The notes: generated by a model not told the origin, from the letters alone. Shown: positions 1 through 7,075, counted from the stretch's first letter. The stretch is DNA of 10,289 nucleotides from Anammoximicrobium sp032229885 (GCA_032229885.1 JAVYAJ010000387.1:1-10289); one strand, 5' to 3'. Program-made: numbers and translations.

Positions 1-11
1 CGCGCGGCGTC

Positions 12-91
12 AGCCCTGGGGCGTTGCCCCAGGCTACGGTGATCGGAGGCCTTCGGCCAAACAGATTCTGGGGTTGCGGGCACTGGCCCGC
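12..91. repeat. Cluster of three GC-rich hairpins, possible dispersed intergenic repeat
   Basis: Three stem-loops follow each other. The first, 12-35, pairs CTGGGGC with GCCCCAG around a GTT loop, and an outer AGCC/GGCT continues the stem past one bulged C. The second, 48-58, pairs GGCC with GGCC around TTC. The third, 76-91, pairs GCGGGC with GCCCGC around ACTG. None is followed by a T-run, so none looks like an intrinsic terminator. The wording resembles dispersed non-coding palindromic repeats I associate with planctomycete genomes. That family link is from memory, and only this one copy is visible. Confidence 0.45.
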
Positions 92-259
92 GTTAGGCAA
101 AGCTGACCCTTCCTGTCCGTCCGTGACATCAACGAGGCCGACCGGACGCGACTACGAAAAGGCGAGCGGCCGTGCCTCGCGCTCAGGCGTGCAACCCTCG
201 TCAGAGTCGCTTTTTCTGGAGGTGCGCATCTGTAATTGGATTCGTCGCAGTCCGTCCTC

Positions 260-282
260 GGTTGGACCTAGTCTGTCCAACC
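260..282. promoter_or_regulatory. Candidate operator: 8-bp inverted repeat
   Basis: GGTTGGAC (260-267) and GTCCAACC (275-282) are perfect inverted copies separated by 7 bases. The site lies 119 bases before the ATG of the WYL regulator and ends 7 bases before a TATGAT hexamer, so it would cover the -35 zone of that promoter. A two-fold symmetric site of this size fits a dimeric helix-turn-helix protein, and the WYL protein next door is the obvious candidate. The symmetry is seen; the operator role is inferred. Confidence 0.45.
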
Positions 283-289
283 CCGTGGT

Positions 290-295
290 TATGAT
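290..295 (+). promoter_or_regulatory. Possible -10 hexamer of the operon promoter
   Basis: TATGAT differs from TATAAT at one position. No good -35 box lies 16-18 bases upstream. TTGGAC at 262-267 is 22 bases away, which is too far. The promoter, if real, would be weak, activator-dependent or read by a non-housekeeping sigma factor. It would leave an untranslated leader of roughly 100 bases before the regulator gene. Confidence 0.25.
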
Positions 296-401
296 TGCCA
301 ACAGGTTGCGTTGCTAGCGATCGCGCGTCCACAATATGTTGTGGGCCGAGCCCAATTCTCGGACAGGCTCGTAGGACGGCAATGGGGAATACCTCGCACG
401 G

Positions 402-1502
402 ATGCCTTTCAGATCTGTGAGGTGCAGCGTGGGCGATCAGGCAGCTCTTGTACGCCAGTGGATCTTGTTGAAGCTGCTGTCTGTTCGAAACGGTGGATTG
501 ACGGTCAGCGCGTTGGCGGGCGAGTTGGAGGTCTGTCAGAAGACGATCCGACGCGATTTGTCGACATTCCAGACGATTGGCTTTCCTGTCGAAGAGATCA
601 AGGGCGAGTATGGCCGAAAGACATATCGGCTGGATTCAGGTTGGGGCAAGCCGGAATTGGCGTTCACTTTTGACGAGGCGCTCGCGCTGTATCTCGGCAG
701 GAAATCCATGCAGTCACTCGAAGGAACGTTGCTTTGGGACGCCGCCGACCGTGCCTTTGCCAAGATCCGAGGGGCGCTCGGCAAGAACGCGCTTCGCTAT
801 CTCAACCACGTGGGCGGCGCGTTCCACGAGACATCTTTTGGAATGACCCACTATTCGAAACCTACCGACATCTTGGACTGCGTGATGGTCGGCATCGAGG
901 ACCGCAAGGTAGTCCGGATCACGTACCAGTCCGAGCGAGCGCCCGCACCGGTGACCTACGACGTTCATCCGTATCGGCTGACGCGGCATCAGGGCTCGTT
1001 GTACCTGATCGGTCTGAAGGCGTGCGAAGCCGAGATTCGCACGTGGCGAGCGGACCGGATCTCAGCCGCTGAAGTGGGCCAGATGGGCTTTACGATGCCG
1101 AAAGAGCAAGATCTAGACGCGCATTTCGCCGGTTCCTTCGGAATATACGACGGGCGTGGAGAAATCAAGGTGCGAGTCTGGATTTCCCCGACCAGAGCGA
1201 GGTACGTCAAAGAGAAGCAGTGGCATCCCAGCCAACAGATCACGCCGCACGGCGACGGCAGTCTGACCATCGAGTTTCGCGTATCGGCTACCGTAGAACT
1301 GAAAAGCTGGCTACTGAGCTTCGGCCGCGACGCCAAAGTGTTGGAACCCGATGAGCTGCGGGACGCGATCCGAGCGGAGCTTCACGAGATGCTGGAGGCA
1401 TACCGCGCGGAAACGTCGGATCGTGATGACTCGGCCGCTCGGAAGACCATGAACACTCGAGGGGCGGGGAAACGACGATCCATTGCCAGGAGCACGCCAT
1501 GA
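402..1502 (+). CDS. WYL-domain transcriptional regulator, CRISPR-associated
   Basis: A predicted DNA-binding regulator of 366 residues. Residues 17-60 form a winged helix-turn-helix (LTVSALAGELEV, then KTIRRDLSTF as recognition helix). Residues about 155-225 form the WYL domain: HPYRL at 189-193, LYLIGL at 200-205 where the family has its W-Y-L, and the RTWRADRI strand at 213-220. Residues about 253-335 match the C-terminal WCX extension. WYL domains sense nucleic-acid or nucleotide ligands, and such proteins regulate several CRISPR loci; the ligand here is unknown. The stop overlaps the cas6 start (ATGA), so the regulator is translationally coupled to the operon it probably controls. ATG 402 has no good ribosome-binding site. 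GTG 429, six bases after GAGG, is a credible alternative start (357 residues) that keeps the whole helix-turn-helix. The tail after 340 is basic and probably unstructured. Confidence 0.9.
   Translation: MPFRSVRCSVGDQAALVRQWILLKLLSVRNGGLTVSALAGELEVCQKTIRRDLSTFQTIGFPVEEIKGEYGRKTYRLDSGWGKPELAFTFDEALALYLGRKSMQSLEGTLLWDAADRAFAKIRGALGKNALRYLNHVGGAFHETSFGMTHYSKPTDILDCVMVGIEDRKVVRITYQSERAPAPVTYDVHPYRLTRHQGSLYLIGLKACEAEIRTWRADRISAAEVGQMGFTMPKEQDLDAHFAGSFGIYDGRGEIKVRVWISPTRARYVKEKQWHPSQQITPHGDGSLTIEFRVSATVELKSWLLSFGRDAKVLEPDELRDAIRAELHEMLEAYRAETSDRDDSAARKTMNTRGAGKRRSIARSTP
419..424 (+). promoter_or_regulatory. Ribosome-binding site favouring the GTG 429 start of the WYL gene
   Basis: GAGGTG lies 4 bases before the in-frame GTG at 429; counting only its GAGG core, the gap is 6. 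No comparable site precedes ATG 402, where the nearest purine run (GGGG) is about 14 bases away. The true start may therefore be 429. Confidence 0.4.
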
Positions 1503-2110
1503 CGGTCATCGACCTGAGCTTTCCAGTGTACGCCAATCAGCCCATTCCCGCCGACCACGGATACGCGCTGTACGCGGGATTGTCACGGGCGCTGCCCGAT
1601 CTGCATCAACAGAACGGCATCGGCGTCCATCCTCTGCGCGGTCGGCAAGTGGGCGACCGTTTGCTGGCCCTGAACGACCGCAGCCGCTTGGCCATCCGCA
1701 CACGGGTGGACGAAATCGGCGGACTGATTCAGCTTGCCGGCAAGTCGATTGACGTCGCTGGCCGGGCGCTGCGGGTCGGCGTACCCCTGGTCCACAGCCT
1801 GCGGCCGTCAACGGCTGTGCGCAGCCGCTTGGTCACGATCAAGCTGAAAGAAGGCTTGACCGAGCAGGCGTTCCTCGAATCGGTTCGCCGCCAAATGAAC
1901 GATTTGGGCCTGTCTGATGAAGCCCGCTTGACGCTCGGCAAACGCCGCACGCTGCGGATCAAAGGGAAAGAAGTTGTCGGCTACGAAGTGCTGGTCGAAG
2001 CGCTCACCGCCGACGAATCCCTCGTCCTCCAACAACACGGCCTCGGCGGCCGCCGCCACATGGGTTGCGGGATTTTTTCGCCCGTTGGCTCCCGCGAACA
2101 GAGCTCTTGA
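1499..2110 (+). CDS. cas6: Cas6 crRNA-processing endoribonuclease, MYXAN type (Cmx6)
   Basis: A 203-residue RNase predicted to cut the repeat transcript at the base of the repeat hairpin and leave an 8-base 5' handle on each crRNA. The protein has the RAMP-fold layout of two ferredoxin-like halves. The glycine-rich loop GLGGRRHMGCGIFSP (181-195) near the C-terminus is the hallmark of Cas6. The N-terminal segment ALYAGLSRALPDLH...GIGVHPLRG matches the MYXAN-type Cas6 pattern. H36 and H44 are candidate catalytic histidines, but I cannot choose between them from sequence alone. The start is well supported: AGGAG at 1488-1492 lies 6 bases upstream. The ATG overlaps the stop of the WYL gene, and the TGA is one base from the cas3 start. 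A dedicated Cas6 fits a Cas5 that is structural rather than catalytic. Confidence 0.9.
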   Translation: MTVIDLSFPVYANQPIPADHGYALYAGLSRALPDLHQQNGIGVHPLRGRQVGDRLLALNDRSRLAIRTRVDEIGGLIQLAGKSIDVAGRALRVGVPLVHSLRPSTAVRSRLVTIKLKEGLTEQAFLESVRRQMNDLGLSDEARLTLGKRRTLRIKGKEVVGYEVLVEALTADESLVLQQHGLGGRRHMGCGIFSPVGSREQSS

Positions 2111-2111
2111 A

Positions 2112-4463
2112 ATGTCTGAATCGAGTCAACTGACATTGTGGGCGAAGAGCCGGCTGCTCGGCGAGCCGCCCACAGTATTGCAGCATTGTCTGGATGTGTT
2201 GGCATGCGCCCGGCTTATCTGGGCGAACGTGGAACGCGATTTGGCGAACGCGTTGATGTGCGACGTTGAAATGTTGCGTGAATCCATGCGGTCCTTGTTC
2301 TTCCTGGCCGCACTATTTCACGACGCCGGAAAAATGAATAGTGCGTTTCAATCTCTGTTGCATCCAGAGAATGAACAGGTCAAGCAACCGGTCCGACACG
2401 AAATTTTCAGCGCTTTGATGGTTCGAGATTATTGGCCCGAGGAATTCTCCGCAGTGTTGCCGGAACGAGATCTTTGGTGCCTTCTGTGGGCTGTTGCCGG
2501 ACATCACCTGCAAATGCGGGTCGACAAACGGGGCAACGAAAAAGAGTATCCGTTGTACCGCACGGGAAACACACCACAAAGCGTCACAACATATTGCGGC
2601 CATGCGCAATTCGAGGGCCTTTGGCAGGCGGCAAAATCCTTGCTTCCCCGCCAGCCTCTGTCGGAAACGCGGCTGGATTTGAAGAACGAGACGTTCATGA
2701 CCATCGATGACAGCGACAATGGGCTGGAGAATCGCGTCCGCGAATTCGCGAGGCTTTCGCGTAAAGCGTGGAAGCTCTTCAAGAAAGACAACGACTTTAG
2801 ACGGCGACTCGCTCTTCTGAAGGCGCTGCTGATTTCAGCGGACGTTTCCGGTTCGGCGCTCGTGTCGCACAGCGAGCCGCCCAAGACCTGGATTCCGCGG
2901 GCATTGCAGTCGCGATTGTCAGGACAGGATATTGAGCGAATCTGGCGGGATACACTCGGCTTGCGCCAGCCTCGCGACTTTCAAAAGCAAGTCGCCGCGC
3001 GCACACGTCCGGCTACGATCGTGATCGCCGGCTGCGGAAACGGCAAGACGACGGCGGCGTATATGTGGGCGCAGAATTGGCCGAACCGGAAACTGTTTTT
3101 CACGTATCCTACTACCGGCACCGCATCGGCGGGCTTTGAAGACTATGTGTTGGAACAGAGCCATGTAACCCGCGAGTTGATACACGGCCGGTCGCAAGTC
3201 GACCTGGCGGAAATGGCCGACACGCCCGAAGATGCGGCGACCGACGCCTCGCTCCGTATCGAATCGCTCAACGCGTGGGACCGGCAGCTTGTTGTCTGCA
3301 CCGTAGACACCGTTTTGGGGTTACTGCAGAACCAGCGCCGACCGCTGTTCAGTTTTCCTGCGATCGTCTCCGGCGCGATTGTCTTCGACGAGATCCACAG
3401 CTACGATCGCAAGCTTTTCGGCTCGCTGTTGAACTTTCTGCAGACCTTTCCCGGACTGCCAGTGCTGTTGATGAGCGCGTCGATTCCGCCCGCTCGCTTG
3501 TTGGCGTTACGCGAAGTGCTCGGTAACCGCATGGGTGATCTTGTTCGCGGTGACCCGTCGTTGGAAACTCGGCGACGTTACCGTTTTGAATCGATGTTGC
3601 CTTCGCCGCACGACTGCTGGCCGGTTGTCGAACACTCACTACGCTCGTCCGAAAAAGTGCTGTGGGTCTGCAACACCGTCCGGGACGCCGTGGATGTGGC
3701 CGCTGAGGCTCGTCAACGTGGGATGATGGCGAATCCGCCGTTGATTTACCACAGCCGCTTTCGCTACCGCGACCGCGTACAGCGTCAAAAGGCAGTGATT
3801 GACGAATTCGCCTATCACGAAGCCGTGGGACGCGAACGGGAACGGAAAAAGCCGGGGGGATCGTTGATTGTCACGACACAGGTTTGCGAAATGTCGTTGG
3901 ACATCAGCGCGGATCTGCTGATCACCTCGCTGTGCCCGCTGCCGTCGCTGGTGCAGCGGCTCGGACGGCTCAACCGTTACGCTCAGTGCGACGATCCGCG
4001 CCCTTGCCTCATCTACGACTTTCAAGGTCCGCCCTACCACCACGACGACGCCCCCGCCCAAATGACCGCCGCCCGTCAAGCGATCGAGCGGTTAACCGCA
4101 CAGGCGATCAGCCAAAAAGACTTGAGCGATTGTCTGGAAGACATCACCCCCAACGAAAACTGGGATCTTAGTTCGGCGTGGCTAGACGGGGGTTGGCAAA
4201 CCGACCAGTTCGCCCTGCGTGACGCCGACAACGGGATTACGGTTATCCGCGAGGAAGACTTGCCTCTGATCGAAGGCGAACTCGGCCCGAAAAACACCAA
4301 GACATGGACTAGGCAAAGCTTGGCGCCGTGGACGATCCCTATGCGATATCGCCACGATTTTGCCTGGCAGCGCCGCCTGGCGGCATACCCGTTGGCTCCG
4401 GCCGGAACCATTGGCTACGACGAAAAAGAAGGAGCGAAATGGCTGCTAAATCGAAACAAGTAG
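2112..4463 (+). CDS. cas3: Cas3 HD nuclease/superfamily 2 helicase
   Basis: The effector nuclease-helicase, recruited to target-bound Cascade to nick and processively degrade the displaced DNA strand. The N-terminal HD domain is intact: H25, H70-D71 (LFHDAGK), H96 (RHEIFSA), H131-H132 (AGHH) and D244 (SADVSGS). Helicase motifs follow: Walker A AGCGNGKT at 306-313, DEIH box at 426-429, MSAS at 454-457, TTQVCEMSLDIS around 588-599 and QRLGRLNR at 615-622. A C-terminal region occupies about 640-783. The length of 783 residues is normal for a fused HD-helicase. The frame is open upstream to 1974, but that part overlaps cas6. ATG 2112, one base after the cas6 stop, is the natural start. No strong ribosome-binding site precedes it, so translation probably depends on coupling to cas6. 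The 3' end overlaps cas8 by 25 bases. Walker A is unusual in having GCGNGKT rather than the common PTGSGKT, but its lysine and threonine are present. Confidence 0.97.
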   Translation: MSESSQLTLWAKSRLLGEPPTVLQHCLDVLACARLIWANVERDLANALMCDVEMLRESMRSLFFLAALFHDAGKMNSAFQSLLHPENEQVKQPVRHEIFSALMVRDYWPEEFSAVLPERDLWCLLWAVAGHHLQMRVDKRGNEKEYPLYRTGNTPQSVTTYCGHAQFEGLWQAAKSLLPRQPLSETRLDLKNETFMTIDDSDNGLENRVREFARLSRKAWKLFKKDNDFRRRLALLKALLISADVSGSALVSHSEPPKTWIPRALQSRLSGQDIERIWRDTLGLRQPRDFQKQVAARTRPATIVIAGCGNGKTTAAYMWAQNWPNRKLFFTYPTTGTASAGFEDYVLEQSHVTRELIHGRSQVDLAEMADTPEDAATDASLRIESLNAWDRQLVVCTVDTVLGLLQNQRRPLFSFPAIVSGAIVFDEIHSYDRKLFGSLLNFLQTFPGLPVLLMSASIPPARLLALREVLGNRMGDLVRGDPSLETRRRYRFESMLPSPHDCWPVVEHSLRSSEKVLWVCNTVRDAVDVAAEARQRGMMANPPLIYHSRFRYRDRVQRQKAVIDEFAYHEAVGRERERKKPGGSLIVTTQVCEMSLDISADLLITSLCPLPSLVQRLGRLNRYAQCDDPRPCLIYDFQGPPYHHDDAPAQMTAARQAIERLTAQAISQKDLSDCLEDITPNENWDLSSAWLDGGWQTDQFALRDADNGITVIREEDLPLIEGELGPKNTKTWTRQSLAPWTIPMRYRHDFAWQRRLAAYPLAPAGTIGYDEKEGAKWLLNRNK
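4429..4434 (+). promoter_or_regulatory. Ribosome-binding site fixing the cas8 start
   Basis: AAGGAG inside the end of cas3 lies 4 bases before ATG 4439. The cas8 frame is open further upstream to an ATG at 4328, but that start has no such site and would add 37 residues translated from the cas3 coding region. The site therefore decides for 4439. Confidence 0.75.
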
Positions 4464-6178
4464 TAGCGGTTGCCAAGGAGTTGACCTGGTCTCTTGTCGA
4501 TCCGGGCATGAGTCTGTTGGAACGCGCCGGACTCGCGGCACTCTACATGACCTTGCAGGCGGCGCGCGAATTGGGCACCGATCTCTCGCCGTTGTTCTGG
4601 AACGACGATGATCTGCAAGACGACTCGGTGACAGTCCGTTGGCAAACTACGGCGCGCGAGGCGTTCACCAAGCTGTTCGCCTGGGCCTGGCAGGTGAAAG
4701 ACGGTGTGCTGTACTTCCCCGCAATCCACCAGGACTGCCCGGAGATGTGGATGCGAACGACCACACATAACGGCTTGTTCCGCACGTTCCTCCAACACAC
4801 CAACGTTCAGCCGAAGGGCGAACCGCTGTCAAAGATCATCCAGCAGGACGAGGGCAAGAGCTTTGTCATTCGTTACCAGGAACCGATTATTCGCCCTTCT
4901 AAGAAGAACGCGGCTCCGAACAAGACTGCTGCATCTGGAACGCCGAAGCTGCTCAAACCCTGCAAAGACATCGATACCTTTTTCGATCGGCACGGCGAGT
5001 TGCTGACGTCGGTGTCGCTGTCGAGTTGGGTGTTTCCCGGCATCGCACCGCGATACGGCAAAGAATCGGCGTGGGAAGGGCCTGCAAAGATCGGCATTCT
5101 GCTCATGCTGGCGCCGATCGGGGTTCTCTACCAGCAGTTACAGGGCGGCAATTGGTTGTTCGTGATTCCCGATGTCCTCGATTTGGACGACTTCGCCAGC
5201 GTGCGCCCACAGTTGAATCTAAGTCCCGAGTTCGCCGATGTGGCCAGTCTGGGCGACGCGGCGATGCAATTCTTGGCCAACTACGCGACTCGAACTTCCC
5301 GAAAAGACACCTGCGCGGGTTGCCGCGTGGTCGCGATGGGGAGAGTCGGCTTTTACTCCAGTCAGAGTATTCGCAAAGCTGTTTTGGACGTACCTCATCA
5401 AGCAGTTTCAGTCCGGCGTTATCGTTTCTTACATCAAGTGATGGACAACCAGTTCATCTATTTTAAGCACGAAGACGAGACAACAGAACACGTTGAAAGT
5501 CCGACCGCCGGACGTACCAAGAAAAGAATCGCCAAGACGAACAAGCCGGAGCCTGCCGAGCCACAAGGTACGGGATTTTACAAGATTCCCACCGCCCGCG
5601 GTCGGATCGCAGACAATCTCGTAGAAGGTAGGCGTTGGTATGCCGACTTGTTTCAGCCGACGTCATGGGACATGCCGGACTTGGAGAGACAACGAAAACG
5701 TCAACCCGGCAAATCGATCGAACGACTTTGGTTTTATAACCTTTGTTACCAGAGGAGAAATCTGATGAGACTGATTGAAGAACCCGAACTATGGGACGAT
5801 CCCAACGAGAGGCTGTTTCTCGAAGCGTTGTGGGAAATTCTGGCGTCCCTTTACAAACGTGAAGCGGATGCCGTGGAACGCGGAGGAAGTCGGAGTTGGC
5901 CGGAACGTTGTGAAGACTTGAACGAAGACATTCGGCGATCTGTGACGCGAGCGAAGACCGGTCCGCTATTGCGGGAATGTATGGCGGATCTCTTTGCCCG
6001 TCCCGTCGGAAAATACCGTTCGAAAACGGTTCGCGAGAATCCCGGCCTAATTTGGCGTTTGATCGACCGTGATTGGAAACGCGGCCGGGATTTGGCGTTG
6101 TTGGCGTTGGCGAGCTACCAAAGCAAAGAAAAACGTGGCGGCGGCAGTATTTCCGACGCCCAGGAAACAAATGACTGA
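4439..6178 (+). CDS. cas8: Cas8 large subunit of Cascade, MYXAN type (Cas8a1/Csx13-Cmx8-like)
   Basis: Predicted large subunit of the surveillance complex, which in type I systems recognises the PAM and helps open target DNA. The family call rests on position between cas3 and cas7-cas5, length (579 residues), and the N-terminal pattern DPGMSLLERAGLAALYMTL (21-39), typical of MYXAN Cas8. Further landmarks are WVFPGIAPRY around 197-206, a CxxC at 292-295 followed by RVVAMGRVGF, and a charged, Lys/Pro/Thr-rich segment at about 344-378 that looks like a disordered linker between two halves. The region after 425 is rich in predicted helix. Cas8 families diverge strongly, so I cannot decide between Cmx1 and Cmx8 by eye. 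The start is set by AAGGAG at 4429-4434. The gene contains an internal in-frame start at 5765 with its own ribosome-binding site (see the cas11 entry). Cas7 begins 24 bases downstream. Confidence 0.88.
   Translation: MAAKSKQVVAVAKELTWSLVDPGMSLLERAGLAALYMTLQAARELGTDLSPLFWNDDDLQDDSVTVRWQTTAREAFTKLFAWAWQVKDGVLYFPAIHQDCPEMWMRTTTHNGLFRTFLQHTNVQPKGEPLSKIIQQDEGKSFVIRYQEPIIRPSKKNAAPNKTAASGTPKLLKPCKDIDTFFDRHGELLTSVSLSSWVFPGIAPRYGKESAWEGPAKIGILLMLAPIGVLYQQLQGGNWLFVIPDVLDLDDFASVRPQLNLSPEFADVASLGDAAMQFLANYATRTSRKDTCAGCRVVAMGRVGFYSSQSIRKAVLDVPHQAVSVRRYRFLHQVMDNQFIYFKHEDETTEHVESPTAGRTKKRIAKTNKPEPAEPQGTGFYKIPTARGRIADNLVEGRRWYADLFQPTSWDMPDLERQRKRQPGKSIERLWFYNLCYQRRNLMRLIEEPELWDDPNERLFLEALWEILASLYKREADAVERGGSRSWPERCEDLNEDIRRSVTRAKTGPLLRECMADLFARPVGKYRSKTVRENPGLIWRLIDRDWKRGRDLALLALASYQSKEKRGGGSISDAQETND
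5752..5757 (+). promoter_or_regulatory. Internal ribosome-binding site within cas8
   Basis: GAGGAG lies 7 bases before an in-frame ATG at 5765, as good as or better than the sites in front of the annotated genes of this operon. The bases just upstream (about 5728-5750) are unusually A/T-rich for this gene, which would keep the mRNA unstructured near the site. A TATAAC hexamer at 5735-5740 could also be a -10 box, but no matching -35 is visible. Confidence 0.6.
5765..6178 (+). CDS. cas11: Predicted Cas11 small subunit made by internal initiation in cas8
   Basis: A nested frame of 137 codons, identical to residues 443-579 of Cas8 and ending at the same stop. It starts at ATG 5765, 7 bases after GAGGAG. 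The protein would be about 16 kDa, highly charged and apparently all-helical (for example NERLFLEALWEILASLYK near its start, and DLALLALASYQSK near its end), ending in a Gly/Ser/Asp-rich tail. In subtypes I-B, I-C and I-D the small subunit Cas11 is translated in just this way from the 3' part of the large-subunit gene and lines the belly of Cascade. No separate small-subunit gene exists in this operon, which leaves room for one. The start signal is seen. The Cas11 role is inferred from analogy, and I do not know it to be shown for the MYXAN type. Confidence 0.5.
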   Translation: MRLIEEPELWDDPNERLFLEALWEILASLYKREADAVERGGSRSWPERCEDLNEDIRRSVTRAKTGPLLRECMADLFARPVGKYRSKTVRENPGLIWRLIDRDWKRGRDLALLALASYQSKEKRGGGSISDAQETND

Positions 6179-6202
6179 TTCTAACTACAAGGAGCTGAGA
6201 CA

Positions 6203-7075
6203 ATGAGTCTACATGTTTTTGGTACAGTCCTTACCGCACGAGCGATCGCGGCGAACAATCGCGGAGAAAATGAAGGGACGGCGACCACACTACAAAAGGT
6301 CATCCGCGACGGCGACCTATGCAGCACCGTCAGCAGCGAAGCGATCCGTTACGCAATCCGCGAGATCTGGTTGGAAGACAAAGATCTCAAATTGAATCGC
6401 GTCGTCTCGCACCGAGGCAGCGAGTGGCAAGACAAGGAATTCAAGAAGGGCTGGGAGAAATACATCGACAACGACGTGCTCGGCTACATGCATGCCAAGT
6501 CGGAAACGGCCAGCCGCCGTGGAATCCTAGAAATTAGCCGCGCTGTCAGCACCACACCGTGGCCGGGAACTGTATCGGCTAACTTCGCTTCGCCCGGCGC
6601 GAACCCCGGAGTAACCCACAACAATCCGATTCCCTACGCCGCGGAAATGCATGACACGCGATACCAGTTCACCTTTGCCATGACGCCCGAATCGATTGAA
6701 GGGCAAGACAAGCTGGAACGCACCCGAGCGACGCTGACCGCAATCCAGAATCTGCGTCGTGTCGGTGGAAATCACGGACGGTACCTGTACGACTTTTCGC
6801 CCGAAGCCATCGTTTTACGAGTCACAGACGACCCGGCCCCGCGGATCATGTTCTGCTTCGACGAAGCGGACGATGGTCGGTTGTCGTTGGCCAAACTGGT
6901 TCGGCGCATGACAGGCGAAGAACCGGACGTTTTCCCCGCGGAAGTAATTGTCGGTCTGGCGGTTGACAATGTCGTAGGCGTCGAAGAAATCACAGAGCGT
7001 GAGGCGACGGTGTTTCCCGGCGTGAAGGCCGCCGTATCGGAAGCGCTCAAACGCATCGGGGAGCGACTGTCATGA
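6203..7075 (+). CDS. cas7: Cas7 backbone subunit, DevR family
   Basis: The RNA-binding subunit that polymerises along the crRNA to form the Cascade backbone. The 290-residue protein carries the DevR/Cst2 pattern throughout: HVFGTVLTARAIAANNRGE at 4-22, TTLQKVIRDGD at 28-38, VSSEAIRYAIRE at 43-54, the DDVLGYMHAK-like segment NDVLGYMHAK at 90-99, RRGILEISRAVS at 105-116, EMHDTRYQFTFAM at 148-160 and LRRVGGNHGRYLYDFSPEAIVLR at 184-206. The start is supported by AAGGAG at 6189-6194, 8 bases upstream. Its TGA overlaps the ATG of cas5 (ATGA), so Cas7 and Cas5 are translationally coupled. DevR is named after the Myxococcus dev operon, where this Cas7 relative affects sporulation. Nothing here suggests a developmental role. 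Confidence 0.97.
   Translation: MSLHVFGTVLTARAIAANNRGENEGTATTLQKVIRDGDLCSTVSSEAIRYAIREIWLEDKDLKLNRVVSHRGSEWQDKEFKKGWEKYIDNDVLGYMHAKSETASRRGILEISRAVSTTPWPGTVSANFASPGANPGVTHNNPIPYAAEMHDTRYQFTFAMTPESIEGQDKLERTRATLTAIQNLRRVGGNHGRYLYDFSPEAIVLRVTDDPAPRIMFCFDEADDGRLSLAKLVRRMTGEEPDVFPAEVIVGLAVDNVVGVEEITEREATVFPGVKAAVSEALKRIGERLS

Larger units (their letters stand above)
1..401. other. Left intergenic region without a convincing gene
   Basis: I find no credible coding sequence here. A 97-codon open frame from base 24 runs through hairpin-forming sequence, has no ribosome-binding site and resembles no family I know. The stretch holds three GC-rich hairpins at 12-91, a perfect 8-bp inverted repeat at 260-282, a -10-like hexamer at 290-295 and a small 5-bp stem at 342-354. 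It probably contains the promoter and operator of the CRISPR operon, with an intergenic repeat at its far left. Confidence 0.6.

Noticed and set aside
162..215. GCGAG/CTCGC stem and a later T5 run as a terminator for an upstream gene
   Set aside because: The T-run at 211-215 is 30 bases after the stem, too far for an intrinsic terminator.
24..317. 97-codon open frame at the left edge
   Set aside because: It runs through the hairpin cluster and the candidate operator, lacks a ribosome-binding site and resembles no protein I know.
1974..2111. Upstream extension of cas3
   Set aside because: It overlaps the conserved glycine-rich loop region of cas6 in another frame. The added residues are low complexity, and ATG 2112 fits the Cas3 N-terminus.
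5463..6203. 246-codon open frame on the - strand antisense to cas8
   Set aside because: It lies wholly within a confidently coding region, has no recognisable domain and reads as a codon-bias shadow rich in Arg, Ser and Pro.
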